This document shows, in pieces, positions 25,012-34,957 of a stretch of DNA of 64,000 nt. Both the position numbers and the translations under genes were made by a program. The notes under the pieces were generated by a model. The model had not been told where the DNA came from. It saw nothing but the letters and a program-made list of their open reading frames with translations, and did no database searches. Source of the DNA: Candidatus Hydrogenedentota bacterium (GTDB taxonomy: Bacteria; Hydrogenedentota; Hydrogenedentia; Hydrogenedentales; CAITNO01); NCBI GenBank assembly GCA_018056705.1, contig JAGPFE010000002.1:62001-126000 (forward strand). Reading direction: 5' to 3'. Position 1 is the first letter of the stretch; each line of letters starts with the position of its first letter.

Positions 25012-28000
25012 ATGAAACAGGTACAGTTGCTGACGGCAGGGATCTTGATCGCGTGGGGGATCCTTACGACGGTATCCGCCACGGCTGCCCCGCTTACCGT
25101 GGACGGTCTGCGGTGCGAATACCGGGTGAATCCGATGGGCGTGGATACCACCGCTCCCCGCCTCAGCTGGGTGGTGTCGGGACAGGAACGGGGAGCCGCC
25201 CAGTCGGCGTACCGGGTGCTGGTAGCCTCGGACCCGGCGCTCCTGCAGAAGAACGAAGGGAACCTGTGGGACTCGGGCAAGGTGCAGTCCGACCGGACCA
25301 CGCAGATTCCCTACGAGGGCGTGCCGCTGACCTCGGAACAGGTGTGCTGGTGGAAGGTTCAGGCCTGGAATGAGAAAAACGAGGCGTCCGCCTGGAGCGA
25401 ACCGGCCTTCTGGACCATGGGCCTGCTTCACCCGGAGGACTGGAAGGCGACGTGGATCGGCCTGGACGAGAACGGGGACGCCACGGGACATCCCTTGAAA
25501 AGCCTGCTTGAAAAGGCAAAGTGGATCTGGCACGGCGAGGCCCTGCGTGACGGGGGCGCGGTTCCCGGAAAATGCGCGGTCCGGGTGGTGATCAACCTGC
25601 CGCCGGACCGTAAGGTCAGCGAAGCCCGGGCCGCGTTCACCGCCGACAATTCCATGGTCCTGCTGGTCAACGGGAACAACGCGGGGAGAGCGGACAACTT
25701 CAACGCGGTTACCGTGGTGGACATCGCCGGACTGCTGAAGCCGGGCGCGAACGTGATCGCCGGGGTGGCTGAAAACGCGGGAGATAACCCTAACCCGGCG
25801 GGCGTGATCGCGGGAATCCAGGTGGTATTCCAGGACGGCGGCTCGCTGGAAGTGGTGTCGGACGGCTCCTGGCAGACGGCTGCGGGGGATGGTGGAACGG
25901 ACTGGGCTACCGCCGAAACGGCACCGGGTGGCTCGCCCGCCCGTGAACTCGGGGGCTGGGATATCCAACCCTGGGGCGCGCCCAACTTTCCGGATACCCG
26001 GCGGCTGCCCGCCCGGATGCTGCGCAAGGAATTCGAGGCCGGTAACGGGATCCGCCGGGCCACGGCTTACGTGTGTGGGCTTGGCCTGTTCGAGTGCTAT
26101 GTCAACGGGAAGAAGGTTGGCGATCACGTGCTGGACCCGGCCCTGAGCGAATACGACAAGCGGGTCTATTACCAGACCTTCGACGTGACGGACATGGTAC
26201 GTTCCGGCGTGAACGCGGTGGGCGCGTGGCTGGGCAATGGGCGGTATTACGCGCCGCGGATCAATTCTCCCACCTTCACCCGTACCTACGGTTATCCCAA
26301 GCTGCTGTTCCAGTTGCGGCTGGAGTATGCCAACGGCAAGAGCGACCTGGTGGTGAGCGACGAAACCTGGAAATTGACCACCGATGGACCGATCCGGGCC
26401 AACAACGAGTACGACGGCGAAGAATACGACGCGCGCATGGAAATGCCCGGCTGGAGTGAACCGGGATTCGATGATCACGCGTGGCGGGCCGCTCAACGAG
26501 TGGACGCGCCCGGCGGCATGCTCAGGAGCCAGCCTTGCGAACCGATCCGCGTGACCCAGACGCTGAAGCCCGTCGCCGTTACGGAACCCAAGCCTGGCGT
26601 GTACATCTTCGACATGGGCCAGAACATGGTGGGCTGGTGCCGGATCCGGGTGAGCGGTCCGGCGGGTACCCAGGTGCGATTGCGCCACGCGGAAGTGCTC
26701 AAGGAGGACGGCACGCTCTACCTCGCCAACATCCGCGACGCCAAGGTGACCGATATCTACACGCTGAAGGGTGAGGGCGTGGAGGCGTGGGAACCCCGGT
26801 TCACGTATCACGGGTTCCGCTACGTGGAAGTCACGGGCCTGCCGGAAAAACCCGGTCTGGATTTCCTGGAGGGCCGGGTGGTTCACGATGACCTGCGGCT
26901 CGCGGGTTCCTTCGAGTGTTCCCATCCCCTGGTCAACCAGATTTACAGGAATGTCACCTGGGGCGTGCGGGGCAACTACCGCAGCATCCCGACGGACTGT
27001 CCGCAGCGGGACGAACGCCAGGGCTGGCTGGGTGACCGTTCGGCGGAGTGCAAGGGTGAAAGTTACCTGTTCGACGTGGCTGCCCTGTACGCGAAATGGG
27101 TGGCGGACATGGATGACGCCCAGCGGGAGGATGGCAGCGTGTCGGACGTGTGCCCTTCCTACTGGCCTCTTTACAACGACAACGTCACGTGGCCGAGCAC
27201 GTTCATCATCGCCCCCGACATGGTGTACGCCCAGTATGGCGACGCGCGGGTATTCGAAGCCCATTACGAGGGCATGAAACAATGGATTGAGCACATGCGG
27301 GGGTATATCAAGGATGGCCTGCTGCCCAAGGATTCCTATGGCGACTGGTGCGTGCCCCCCGAGTCCCCCGAACTGATCCATTCCAAGGATCCCGCCCGAA
27401 AGACGCCGCCGGAACTGCTGGGCACGGCGTATTTCATCTACGATCTCAACCTCATGGCCAAGTATGCCGGCCTGCTCGGAAAAGACGACGATCGCCAGGC
27501 CTTCCAGTCCCTGGCCGCCGAAATGACGGAAGCTTTCAACAAGGCCTTGTGGAACGCCGAGCACGGCTGGTACGGTAACGGATCCCAGACGTCCCAGGTC
27601 CTGGCCCTCGCCTTTAATATCGCGCCCGAATCCCGCCGGCAACCCATTTTTGATCACCTGGTCGGCAAGATCACCGGCGAGTGCGACAACCATATCGGCA
27701 CGGGCCTCATCGGCGGCCAGTGGCTCATGCGCACGCTGACCCGCTTCGGCCGGGCGGACCTGGGCTGGATCATTACCACCCAGGATACCTATCCCAGCTG
27801 GGGGTACATGGTTCGCAAGAACGCCACCACCATCTGGGAGTTGTGGAACGGGGATACCGCCGATCCCGCCATGAATTCCCATAATCACGTGATGCTGGTG
27901 GGGGACCTTGTGATCTGGTTCTACGAGCACTTGGCCGGCATCGCGCCCGACCCGGACAAGCCGGGCTTTCGCCGCGTGATCATGCGGCCCGTGCCCGTGC

Positions 28001-28278
28001 CCGGACTGGACTGGGTGAAGGCATGGCACGAGGCCCCGGTCGGCCGGATCGCGAGCGCGTGGTCGAAGGACAATGGCCAGTTCCAGTGGCAGGTGACCAT
28101 CCCGGCTGGCACCCGCGCCGTGATTTACATTCCCACCAGGGGGAAGGGCCCGGTGACCGAGGGCGGTAAACCCCTGGAACAGGCCGCGGGCATCACGGCG
28201 GTGGAACAGGCGGAAGGCTATGTCCGGTGCGAAGCAGGATCGGGCTCGTACGCCTTCGCTTCTCCCTGGCAGGAATGA
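25012..28278 (+). CDS. secreted alpha-L-rhamnosidase (GH78)
   Basis: It removes terminal alpha-L-rhamnose from plant, algal or bacterial glycans. The start at 25012 has AGGAGA about 8 bases upstream and gives a signal peptide (MKQVQLLTAGILIAWGILTTVSATA). The 1088 residues follow the GH78 plan: an N-terminal domain with NPMGVDTTAPRLSW (about 45), beta-sandwich modules to about 560, then the (alpha/alpha)6 barrel. The catalytic acid region DCPQRDERQGWLGD is near residue 662. WELWNG and NSHNH...GDLVIWFYEHLAGI (about 955) lead into the C-terminal sandwich. The next gene starts in its stop codon (ATGA), so it heads a coupled operon of secreted enzymes. Confidence 0.93.
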   Translation: MKQVQLLTAGILIAWGILTTVSATAAPLTVDGLRCEYRVNPMGVDTTAPRLSWVVSGQERGAAQSAYRVLVASDPALLQKNEGNLWDSGKVQSDRTTQIPYEGVPLTSEQVCWWKVQAWNEKNEASAWSEPAFWTMGLLHPEDWKATWIGLDENGDATGHPLKSLLEKAKWIWHGEALRDGGAVPGKCAVRVVINLPPDRKVSEARAAFTADNSMVLLVNGNNAGRADNFNAVTVVDIAGLLKPGANVIAGVAENAGDNPNPAGVIAGIQVVFQDGGSLEVVSDGSWQTAAGDGGTDWATAETAPGGSPARELGGWDIQPWGAPNFPDTRRLPARMLRKEFEAGNGIRRATAYVCGLGLFECYVNGKKVGDHVLDPALSEYDKRVYYQTFDVTDMVRSGVNAVGAWLGNGRYYAPRINSPTFTRTYGYPKLLFQLRLEYANGKSDLVVSDETWKLTTDGPIRANNEYDGEEYDARMEMPGWSEPGFDDHAWRAAQRVDAPGGMLRSQPCEPIRVTQTLKPVAVTEPKPGVYIFDMGQNMVGWCRIRVSGPAGTQVRLRHAEVLKEDGTLYLANIRDAKVTDIYTLKGEGVEAWEPRFTYHGFRYVEVTGLPEKPGLDFLEGRVVHDDLRLAGSFECSHPLVNQIYRNVTWGVRGNYRSIPTDCPQRDERQGWLGDRSAECKGESYLFDVAALYAKWVADMDDAQREDGSVSDVCPSYWPLYNDNVTWPSTFIIAPDMVYAQYGDARVFEAHYEGMKQWIEHMRGYIKDGLLPKDSYGDWCVPPESPELIHSKDPARKTPPELLGTAYFIYDLNLMAKYAGLLGKDDDRQAFQSLAAEMTEAFNKALWNAEHGWYGNGSQTSQVLALAFNIAPESRRQPIFDHLVGKITGECDNHIGTGLIGGQWLMRTLTRFGRADLGWIITTQDTYPSWGYMVRKNATTIWELWNGDTADPAMNSHNHVMLVGDLVIWFYEHLAGIAPDPDKPGFRRVIMRPVPVPGLDWVKAWHEAPVGRIASAWSKDNGQFQWQVTIPAGTRAVIYIPTRGKGPVTEGGKPLEQAAGITAVEQAEGYVRCEAGSGSYAFASPWQE

Positions 28279-29312
28279 GACTGCCACGTGTCCAGGGACC
28301 CGTTTGGACGGGACTGCTGTCCGCGGTGTTCATAACGAGTGCCGGCATGGTGCTCGGTGAATCGTCCCTGTTTCCATCGTGTCCCATGATGTCCTGTGGT
28401 AACGCGGGCGCGTCACGGGAATTGTTCGACGACCCGGGATTTACCCGGGGGTTCCGGCTTTCGACCCGCGCGCCCTGGGATCGACCGAATGAACTGGGCT
28501 TCCTGGTTCCCGAGGGACGTCACACTACCGATCCTCCCGCCTGGAGACTGGCCCAGTGGCATGCCGCCACGCTGCTGGAACCGGGGATCATGGCCCGGGA
28601 CGGTGACTCGGACGCGTGGACAGCCCGAACGGAAACCCGGCAGGTGACGGTCCGAAGAGACAACGGTGTGACCACCGTCGTCCTGGCGTGCCAGGGTGGC
28701 CGGGAATACGGAGGCAGGTTGCGTCAGCGGGGTGAGCCGTGGCCCCACCTGCTCATCGAGCAGCGCCTGGACGCGCCACCCCTGGGGGATCTTGTCAGGC
28801 TGGTTTTCCGCTTCCGGTTCCGGGTGGACGGCGCGCGGGCGGATCCCGCCCTGGCGGCCGGACTGGACCCCTCCCTCCATACGGCACAGGCCACGGCCTA
28901 CTGGACGGTCTCGGTGGAATCGAAAGATGGCAGCCGGGACATGTTCTGGTTCGGCATTCCATTGTTTGATATCCGTTACGCCGTGCCTCCTGGCAGTTGC
29001 CAGGTGGATGCGGGCTTTCCCGGCGCGACGGAAAAATTCATCTATACCGTGGCGGGCGACCGGTTCTGGTCCGGTGCAACCGGTGACGGCGCGTGGCGGG
29101 AAACGGAAACCGACCTCCTCCCCCTCCTGGGGGAGGCGCTGCGGGCCATTCAGGATCGGGGCGCCCTGAAGGAGGCCTTACCGGAAACACTTAGGCTGAC
29201 TTCATTCAACCTTGGCTGGGAGCTTCCTGGCCCCTACGACGCCCGACTGGAAGTGTCCGGACTTTCGCTGAACGCGGTACGGTCCGTTCCGGCCGAGCGT
29301 ATCGGGGAGTGA
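28275..29312 (+). CDS. secreted protein of unknown function
   Basis: The ATG at 28275 overlaps the GH78 stop, and the product then starts with a plausible signal peptide (MRLPRVQGPVWTGLLSAVFITSAGMVLG). The 345 residues look all-beta, with repeated acidic and aromatic strands (FRFRFRVDGARADP, YWTVSVESKDGSRDMFWFGIPLFD, FIYTVAGDRFWSG). That suggests a carbohydrate-binding or lyase-like jelly roll, but I recognise no family and no catalytic motif. Coupling to GH78 suggests a helper in the same glycan breakdown. The DUF3810 gene follows 4 bases later. Confidence 0.65.
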   Translation: MRLPRVQGPVWTGLLSAVFITSAGMVLGESSLFPSCPMMSCGNAGASRELFDDPGFTRGFRLSTRAPWDRPNELGFLVPEGRHTTDPPAWRLAQWHAATLLEPGIMARDGDSDAWTARTETRQVTVRRDNGVTTVVLACQGGREYGGRLRQRGEPWPHLLIEQRLDAPPLGDLVRLVFRFRFRVDGARADPALAAGLDPSLHTAQATAYWTVSVESKDGSRDMFWFGIPLFDIRYAVPPGSCQVDAGFPGATEKFIYTVAGDRFWSGATGDGAWRETETDLLPLLGEALRAIQDRGALKEALPETLRLTSFNLGWELPGPYDARLEVSGLSLNAVRSVPAERIGE

Positions 29313-29316
29313 CGCC

Positions 29317-30642
29317 ATGACGAATCCCGATGATCCCTTGTCCAGCACGCCCGCTCCAGAAGCAGGGGCTGGATCGGGCACCATGGATCCCCTTCCCATG
29401 GACACGCCCTGTGAGCCGTTTTCCGCGTCCCCGACGGGGGTGTCGTACCCCGCTGATCGTCCACCGCGGTTCCTGTTGACCCTGTTTCTGTCCGTGCTAG
29501 CCCTGGCGTGTTTTCTCGTGGCCCGGGCGGGAACGGGTCATCCGCAGGTTGTCGAACGGTGGTTTACGGAACGGGTCGGCTTTCATATCGCGCTTCTCCT
29601 GACCCGGTTGACGTCCGTGGTGCCCTTTTCCATGGCCGAGTGGGTAGTGATCGCGGTGTTCGTGGTTCCCCTGTTCTGGGTATTCCGGGGCATTATCCAG
29701 GTCGCGCGTCGTCGTCGCCGCCTGCGGAATGCCATGGCGTGTTGCGTCACCCGGCTGATCATGCTGGCCGCGGCGATCGTGAGCGTTTTTTACGTCACGT
29801 GGGGGTTCAACTACAGCCGGGCGGGGTTTATCGCGCGGCAGGGCTGGGAAGCCTTCGACCAGGTTCCCGAGTCCGAGTCTGCTGCCGTGGAAGAACTCCG
29901 GCTTTTCGCGGCGCGGCTGGTAGAGGAAACCAACCGGGCGTTTCTTGATGCCATGGGGGTGGAGGACCCCGGTCAACCGAGCATGCCGCCGGAGGGGTGG
30001 GCTGCCGTGGATGCCGCCCTGGAAAAGGCCTATGTGGAGGTGGGCCGGGAACTGGGCCTGCACCCGTCGTTCAGTCGTCCCAGGGCGCGGGCCAAGCCCG
30101 TTTTTTTCGCTCGGGCCATGAGTTACACCCTGATTTCCGGGGTGTACGCCCCCTATACCGGCGAAGCCAACTACAATCCCCTGGTACCGCCGTGCCATCT
30201 CGCCCACACGATTGCCCACGAGAAGGCCCATCAGCGGGGGATCACCAGTGAAGACGAAGCCAATTTCTTCGGGTTCCTGGCGTGTGTACACGCGCGGTCG
30301 GCTTACGCGCGCTATTCGGGCTGGCTGATGGCCCAGCGGCAGATCCTGGGGCTGCTGAACCGGGTGGATCCGGATGCCGCGCGATCCCTGTCGGACAGGG
30401 TGTTACCGGGCATCCGGCGGGACCTGCAGGCCGCGGCCGCTTTCTATAATCGCCATGCCGGGCGGGTCAGCCAGGTGCAGCATCGGATCAATGACGCGTA
30501 CCTGAAGGTTAACCGCGTGAAGGGGGGCGCGGCTTCTTACGGCATGAGCGCGAGGCTGATCCTGGCGTATCACCGTTGGAAATCTCACCATGGAACGGAA
30601 GCCGCGTTACCTGGAACGTCCGGCGAGACTTCCGTCCCGTAA
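29317..30642 (+). CDS. DUF3810 membrane protein, putative zinc metallopeptidase
   Basis: The 441-residue protein has a Pro/Ala-rich cytoplasmic start, three hydrophobic segments (about residues 45-65, 95-120, 140-165), then a soluble domain. This carries HTIAHEKAHQRG (about 290-301), which contains the zinc motif HExxH, followed by EDEANFFGF with a glutamate in the place of the third gluzincin ligand. That layout is typical of DUF3810, whose function is unknown. GGGGAG lies about 8 bases before the start. It sits between secreted carbohydrate-related genes, with only 4 bases to the upstream stop. Confidence 0.85.
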   Translation: MTNPDDPLSSTPAPEAGAGSGTMDPLPMDTPCEPFSASPTGVSYPADRPPRFLLTLFLSVLALACFLVARAGTGHPQVVERWFTERVGFHIALLLTRLTSVVPFSMAEWVVIAVFVVPLFWVFRGIIQVARRRRRLRNAMACCVTRLIMLAAAIVSVFYVTWGFNYSRAGFIARQGWEAFDQVPESESAAVEELRLFAARLVEETNRAFLDAMGVEDPGQPSMPPEGWAAVDAALEKAYVEVGRELGLHPSFSRPRARAKPVFFARAMSYTLISGVYAPYTGEANYNPLVPPCHLAHTIAHEKAHQRGITSEDEANFFGFLACVHARSAYARYSGWLMAQRQILGLLNRVDPDAARSLSDRVLPGIRRDLQAAAAFYNRHAGRVSQVQHRINDAYLKVNRVKGGAASYGMSARLILAYHRWKSHHGTEAALPGTSGETSVP

Positions 30643-30658
30643 CATGAGGAACTTGCTG

Positions 30659-33600
30659 ATGACACGCGTGGCTGCGCGTCTGCGGCTCGGGATGATCGGG
30701 GTACTGGGTGGCGTCGTGATGACCTGGCTCGCGGGGGCGGAACCGCCCGGCACGGTGACGACCGGCCGCGGCCTGTTCGCCCTCGTAGTTTCCCATCAGC
30801 AGGGCTGGGGACAGGTCGGCCTGGACACCGCGGCGCACGCTCCGGGAACCACACCCCTGGGATTGCGGATGGGTTCCCGGACCTATGCATGCGGCCTGGG
30901 CACGCACGCCCCCGCCGTGACGGTGCTGGCCCTGGATGGCGCGTACCGGATGTTCGAGGCGGACGCGGGTGTTCAGTGGCAGGGGGGAACGGGTACGGGC
31001 AGCGTGGTCATGACCGTGCTGGTCGACGGAAAGAAGGTGTTCGAAAGCGGCGTGCTGCGCGAAGGGGACGAGCCGGTGCCGGTGCGCGTGTCCACCCGGG
31101 GCGCGCGGGAACTCCGCCTCGAAGTGTCGGACGCGGGAGACGGGATCACCTGCGACGTGGCAAACTGGGCCACGCCCCGCCTGGAACCTGATCCGGACGC
31201 CACGAAAGAGGCCGAGGGTCCCACCGTGGACATCGCGCCCTTTGCCCGGTTGCTGGCCTGGGATCCTGCCCGGACCGAAGGCTGCCAGGCCACGCGCCTG
31301 GAAACGATGTCCGAAGAGGAACTGTATCCCGAACAGCCCGTGACGCCGGGCGAGGATGGACGGATTACCGTGCCGGCCTTTGGAGACGGACGACCTTGCG
31401 TGGGGCTAGAGTGGATGGAACGCCGGAGGCTGGGCCGGCTGGAACTCGTGTTTTCTGAGGGCATGCCTTCGCCGGCAGGTATATCCGTGGAGTACTGGCA
31501 CATGCCTGAAGCCGGGTCCCGCTGGCAGGGCAACTGGCGCGCGCTGCCCGGCCAGGGAACAACGGACGGCATGACATGGCGTTTTCTGCCCGACTGGACG
31601 GCAATACCCGACGGCGTGCCCTATGGAACGTCGAAAGTCCGGTTCATCCTTCCCGCGTCTCCCGGACCCACGCGACTCGAACGGATCCGCGCGTTTTCCC
31701 GTTGTCGTTACGCGGAGACCGTGCTCCGGATCATGGCTGAGCCCGGGGATACCCGCGCGCCCTGGACCGTGGAACTGTACAACGGGGCCCTGGCAGGCAC
31801 GGCGGAGGTGTCCCGGACCTGGACGCCGGGTGAACCACTGGAACTGAAGGTTATTCACGCGGTTCCCGCGTCGTGGCAGCAGGTCGAACAGACGGTTCTG
31901 AGGTTTCACCTGCCGGATGACGCCTTTGGCGTCGCCGTGAGCGACGTTACCCGGAATGGCTATGTGTTTGTGCCTCACGCGGGGCTGCTGGTCGCGGACG
32001 CGTCCCATCGGGACATGACGCCCGCCAGGGCCCGGGAGCAGGTGAACACGGGAAAAACCATCCTGGACCGGGTGCGCGCCATGCCGGAACAGACCCGCGA
32101 ACATGCCATGGCCCGGACGCATCTGTCCGGCCTGGATGGCGGTCCCACCATGCTCTCTCTTGCCGCGGATAACCGGAAGTTCGTGGTAACCCGTACGGGC
32201 GACGTGTCCTTTGAAGATGACCCGGCAATGTACAACGAGGTATCGAAAGTTGCCCGGGATCACCCCTGCCGGATGACAGTTATCCTGGAAGGCGAGGATC
32301 CATCGTTCACCCGTCGTGCCCTGGAAAAGGCATGGTATCCCATGCTGCGCATTGACCGAGGCGGTCCCGGAGTCCAGGTTGAAAATCGGGTGTATGTCGC
32401 TCCCTATTCGCCTCCGCGAACCGACCGGCCATTCTGGTGGCGGGACCGCGTCATGGGCGTTTCAGCCTTTTCCCTGAACCCCGAAACGGGGAAGGAAGCC
32501 CGATTGACCCTTGATTTTTCCGGTTCGATGGGACCAGTTTCCCTGGACTGGGACGCCCAAGGCAGGCATGTACTCGCGCGCCACGGGGAACGCCTGGTTG
32601 CCGCCGTGGTTCCCGAAACCGGTAACCTCGCCCTCGCGATAGACAACGCGCTATTGCGCGTGACGGCGGCCAACGGGGCCCGGCTGGTGGTGTTCTTTCC
32701 CGCGTGGGAGGGGGCGGTTCCCGGAGATATTCCCGGCCTTGACGCGGTGGACGACTTGGCCCGGATTACCCTCGAATACTGGGATGGGGTAATGTCCAGC
32801 GGCGCGAGGTTCGATTTGCCCGACGACCTGCTTAACAGGGTGGTGCCCGCGTCGATCGTCCACTGCTGGATGGCCGCGCGTAATGACGGCGGCCGCACCG
32901 TGGCCCCCTGGATCGCCAGCATGGCCTACGGTCCCCTGGAAAGTGAAGCCCACTCCGTGATCCGGGGCATGGCGCGAATGGGCCAGGACGATTTCGCCCG
33001 CCGGGGATTCGAGTACTTCATCGACCGGTACAACGACAAGGGGTACCTGACCACCGGCTATACCGTGCTGGGCACCGGCTGGCACCTGTGGACCCTGGGC
33101 GAATACGTCGCGCTTTCGGATGACCGCGCCTGGCTGTCAACGCGCGCGGACGCGGTGAACCGGGTTTGCCGGTGGGTGATGGCGGAACGGCGCAAAACCA
33201 TGCGAACCGATAACGCCGGAAACCGCGTGCCCGAATATGGCCTGATGCCGCCCGGGGTGCTGGCCGACTGGAACGTGTTCGCCTATTACTTCTACCTGAA
33301 CGGCAACTATTGCGCGGGCCTTCGGGAGGCGGGCGGGGCGCTGACCGCGATCGGGTATCCCGGGGCGGACGAGATCGTCGCCGATGCCGAGGCGTTCCGG
33401 CAGGATATCCTGCGGGCCTACGATATCGCGCGGGGCAGGGCGCCCGTGGTACGCCTGGAAAACGGCGCGTGGGGGCCCTACTATCCCTGCCAGTTGCTGG
33501 CCCCCCTGCCTGTGGGCGCGCTCTATGACGGCGAAGACGTGGGGCGCAGCTGGTGCTATGACGTGGAACTGGGGAGTCACCACCTTGTCCCCATGGGCGT

Positions 33601-34288
33601 GCTTGCGCCGGAAGATCCCCGGGCGGGCTGGATCATTCAGCACATGGAAGATGTGCAGTTTCTGCGTCCCGGATGGTTCCAGTTTACCGATGAGGAGGCC
33701 AACCGGGCGGACTGGTTCAACCTGGGCGGATTTGCCAAGGTACAGCCCTATTACGCCCGAACCGTCGAGTTTCACGCCCTGCGGGACGACGAAAAACCGT
33801 TCCTGCGATCCTTTTTCAACGCGCTGGCCTCGTTACTCAATACCGAGGACCTTTCGATCTGGGAGCATTTCATCGCGGGAGCCTACAACAAGACCCACGA
33901 GACGGGTTATTTTCTGGGCCAGGTCCGCCTGGTGCTGGCCCAGGAACGGGGCCGGGAACTCTGGCTCGCGCCCTTCATGCCCGCCGAGTGGTTGACCTCC
34001 GGACAGCGGGTGGTCGTGGAAGACCTGCCCACGCTGTTCGGCCCGGTGGGTTACACCCTCGAGTCCAGGCTGGACATGGGATACGTCGATGCCGTGGTGA
34101 CTCCACCCCGCCGGAATGCTCCAGACACGATCGTGCTGCGCCTGCGCCACCCGGAAAACGCGCGCGTTCAAGATGTGGAGGCGAACGGAGCGGTTTCCGT
34201 GGAAATCACGGACAATGGCCGGGGCATCCGTTTCACGCCCGAACCTGGTAAGGCTGCCACGCGGCTCCGCGCGCGCTTTGAGCCATGA
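30659..34288 (+). CDS. secreted NPCBM-domain protein, six-hairpin glycosidase-like
   Basis: I chose the ATG at 30659, with AGGA about 9 bases upstream; an ATG at 30644 is possible. The 1209 residues open with a signal peptide (LRLGMIGVLGGVVMTWLAGA). Residues about 35-175 form an NPCBM carbohydrate-binding module (RTYACGLGTHAP, VLVDGKKVFESGVL, RELRLEVSDAGDG). A long beta-rich middle follows. From about residue 720 the chain looks like an (alpha/alpha)6 six-hairpin glycosidase (ASIVHCWMAARNDGG, GYTVLGTGWHLWTLGEY, WYLNG-type helices, WFNLGGFAKVQPYYARTVEFH, and IWEHFIAGAYNKTHETGYF). The enzyme family and substrate are unassigned. It ends the operon begun by the rhamnosidase. Confidence 0.75.
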   Translation: MTRVAARLRLGMIGVLGGVVMTWLAGAEPPGTVTTGRGLFALVVSHQQGWGQVGLDTAAHAPGTTPLGLRMGSRTYACGLGTHAPAVTVLALDGAYRMFEADAGVQWQGGTGTGSVVMTVLVDGKKVFESGVLREGDEPVPVRVSTRGARELRLEVSDAGDGITCDVANWATPRLEPDPDATKEAEGPTVDIAPFARLLAWDPARTEGCQATRLETMSEEELYPEQPVTPGEDGRITVPAFGDGRPCVGLEWMERRRLGRLELVFSEGMPSPAGISVEYWHMPEAGSRWQGNWRALPGQGTTDGMTWRFLPDWTAIPDGVPYGTSKVRFILPASPGPTRLERIRAFSRCRYAETVLRIMAEPGDTRAPWTVELYNGALAGTAEVSRTWTPGEPLELKVIHAVPASWQQVEQTVLRFHLPDDAFGVAVSDVTRNGYVFVPHAGLLVADASHRDMTPARAREQVNTGKTILDRVRAMPEQTREHAMARTHLSGLDGGPTMLSLAADNRKFVVTRTGDVSFEDDPAMYNEVSKVARDHPCRMTVILEGEDPSFTRRALEKAWYPMLRIDRGGPGVQVENRVYVAPYSPPRTDRPFWWRDRVMGVSAFSLNPETGKEARLTLDFSGSMGPVSLDWDAQGRHVLARHGERLVAAVVPETGNLALAIDNALLRVTAANGARLVVFFPAWEGAVPGDIPGLDAVDDLARITLEYWDGVMSSGARFDLPDDLLNRVVPASIVHCWMAARNDGGRTVAPWIASMAYGPLESEAHSVIRGMARMGQDDFARRGFEYFIDRYNDKGYLTTGYTVLGTGWHLWTLGEYVALSDDRAWLSTRADAVNRVCRWVMAERRKTMRTDNAGNRVPEYGLMPPGVLADWNVFAYYFYLNGNYCAGLREAGGALTAIGYPGADEIVADAEAFRQDILRAYDIARGRAPVVRLENGAWGPYYPCQLLAPLPVGALYDGEDVGRSWCYDVELGSHHLVPMGVLAPEDPRAGWIIQHMEDVQFLRPGWFQFTDEEANRADWFNLGGFAKVQPYYARTVEFHALRDDEKPFLRSFFNALASLLNTEDLSIWEHFIAGAYNKTHETGYFLGQVRLVLAQERGRELWLAPFMPAEWLTSGQRVVVEDLPTLFGPVGYTLESRLDMGYVDAVVTPPRRNAPDTIVLRLRHPENARVQDVEANGAVSVEITDNGRGIRFTPEPGKAATRLRARFEP

Positions 34289-34304
34289 AACCGGGGGATT
34301 CGAC

Positions 34305-34931
34305 CTACTGGGCGGAAACCGCGACGGATAACGTCGTGCCGTTTTCTTCCGGGCCGGCCATGATGGACAGCACGCGATCGTCTTTTTCGAAGGTCAGCGA
34401 GATCAGTTCCGCCGTGTCCAGCGTGGTCTGAGAGGTCCACCCGGCCTTTGGCAACTGTTCCGCGTAAAAAGCCTTGACGTCGGCCGGTTTAATCTGGAGG
34501 GAGCCCTGCACCGTCCACGATGGGCCACTTTCATCGTATACGGCAGCCGTCGGCACCAGGCCGGGGGGTAAGGGCACATCCCTGGGGAAAGAATCTGGAA
34601 TAGTCACGCGCTCGCCGAACCGCATGGTCTGGCGTCCTCCGGATCCTTCCGAGACCATTTCGGTCTGGCCTTCCCTGATCGTCGTGGCGACCGTTCTGGT
34701 GCCATCCTCATCCGTAATCGTAACCTTGGAAGCCCCTTCTCCACCGGCGTTCAGGTCTACCTTGACGTTCTGCCCATGGGCCCGGGCAGCCGCCTCGATC
34801 GCTTTCTCCGCGGCGATCTCAGAGGCCTTTCTGGATGGACTACCGCAGCCACAGCCTGCCAGGATCAGCAACAGGCCGCAGGCTGGTAGCAGGTATACCA
34901 TCCCGCGTAAAGCCACCGCACGTTGTTTCAT
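34305..34931 (-). CDS. lipoprotein of unknown function
   Basis: The ATG at 34931 has GAGAGGA about 8 bases upstream. The 208-residue product has a lipoprotein signal with lipobox LAGC (Cys about 27) directly followed by GCGSPSRK, so it should be anchored to a membrane outside the cytoplasm. A short Ala/Lys-rich helix (ASEIAAEKAIEAAARAHG) follows. The rest is a small alpha/beta domain with FYAEQLPKAGW and LISLTFEKDDRVLSIM, a pattern shared with small lipoproteins that compare charges or energies in lipid-facing domains; no function is known to me. It lies 26 bases downstream of the DUF2961 gene and is convergent with the glycosidase-like gene. Confidence 0.75.
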   Translation of the reverse strand: MKQRAVALRGMVYLLPACGLLLILAGCGCGSPSRKASEIAAEKAIEAAARAHGQNVKVDLNAGGEGASKVTITDEDGTRTVATTIREGQTEMVSEGSGGRQTMRFGERVTIPDSFPRDVPLPPGLVPTAAVYDESGPSWTVQGSLQIKPADVKAFYAEQLPKAGWTSQTTLDTAELISLTFEKDDRVLSIMAGPEENGTTLSVAVSAQ

Positions 34932-34957
34932 GGGCGTGTTCCTCTCAGGTGGTGCCA

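Noticed and set aside
24931..28287. A 1118-codon open frame antisense to the rhamnosidase gene
   Set aside because: It is an exact mirror of the GH78 gene in high-G+C codon usage, with no signal or motif of its own, rich in His, Arg and Gly as shadow frames are.
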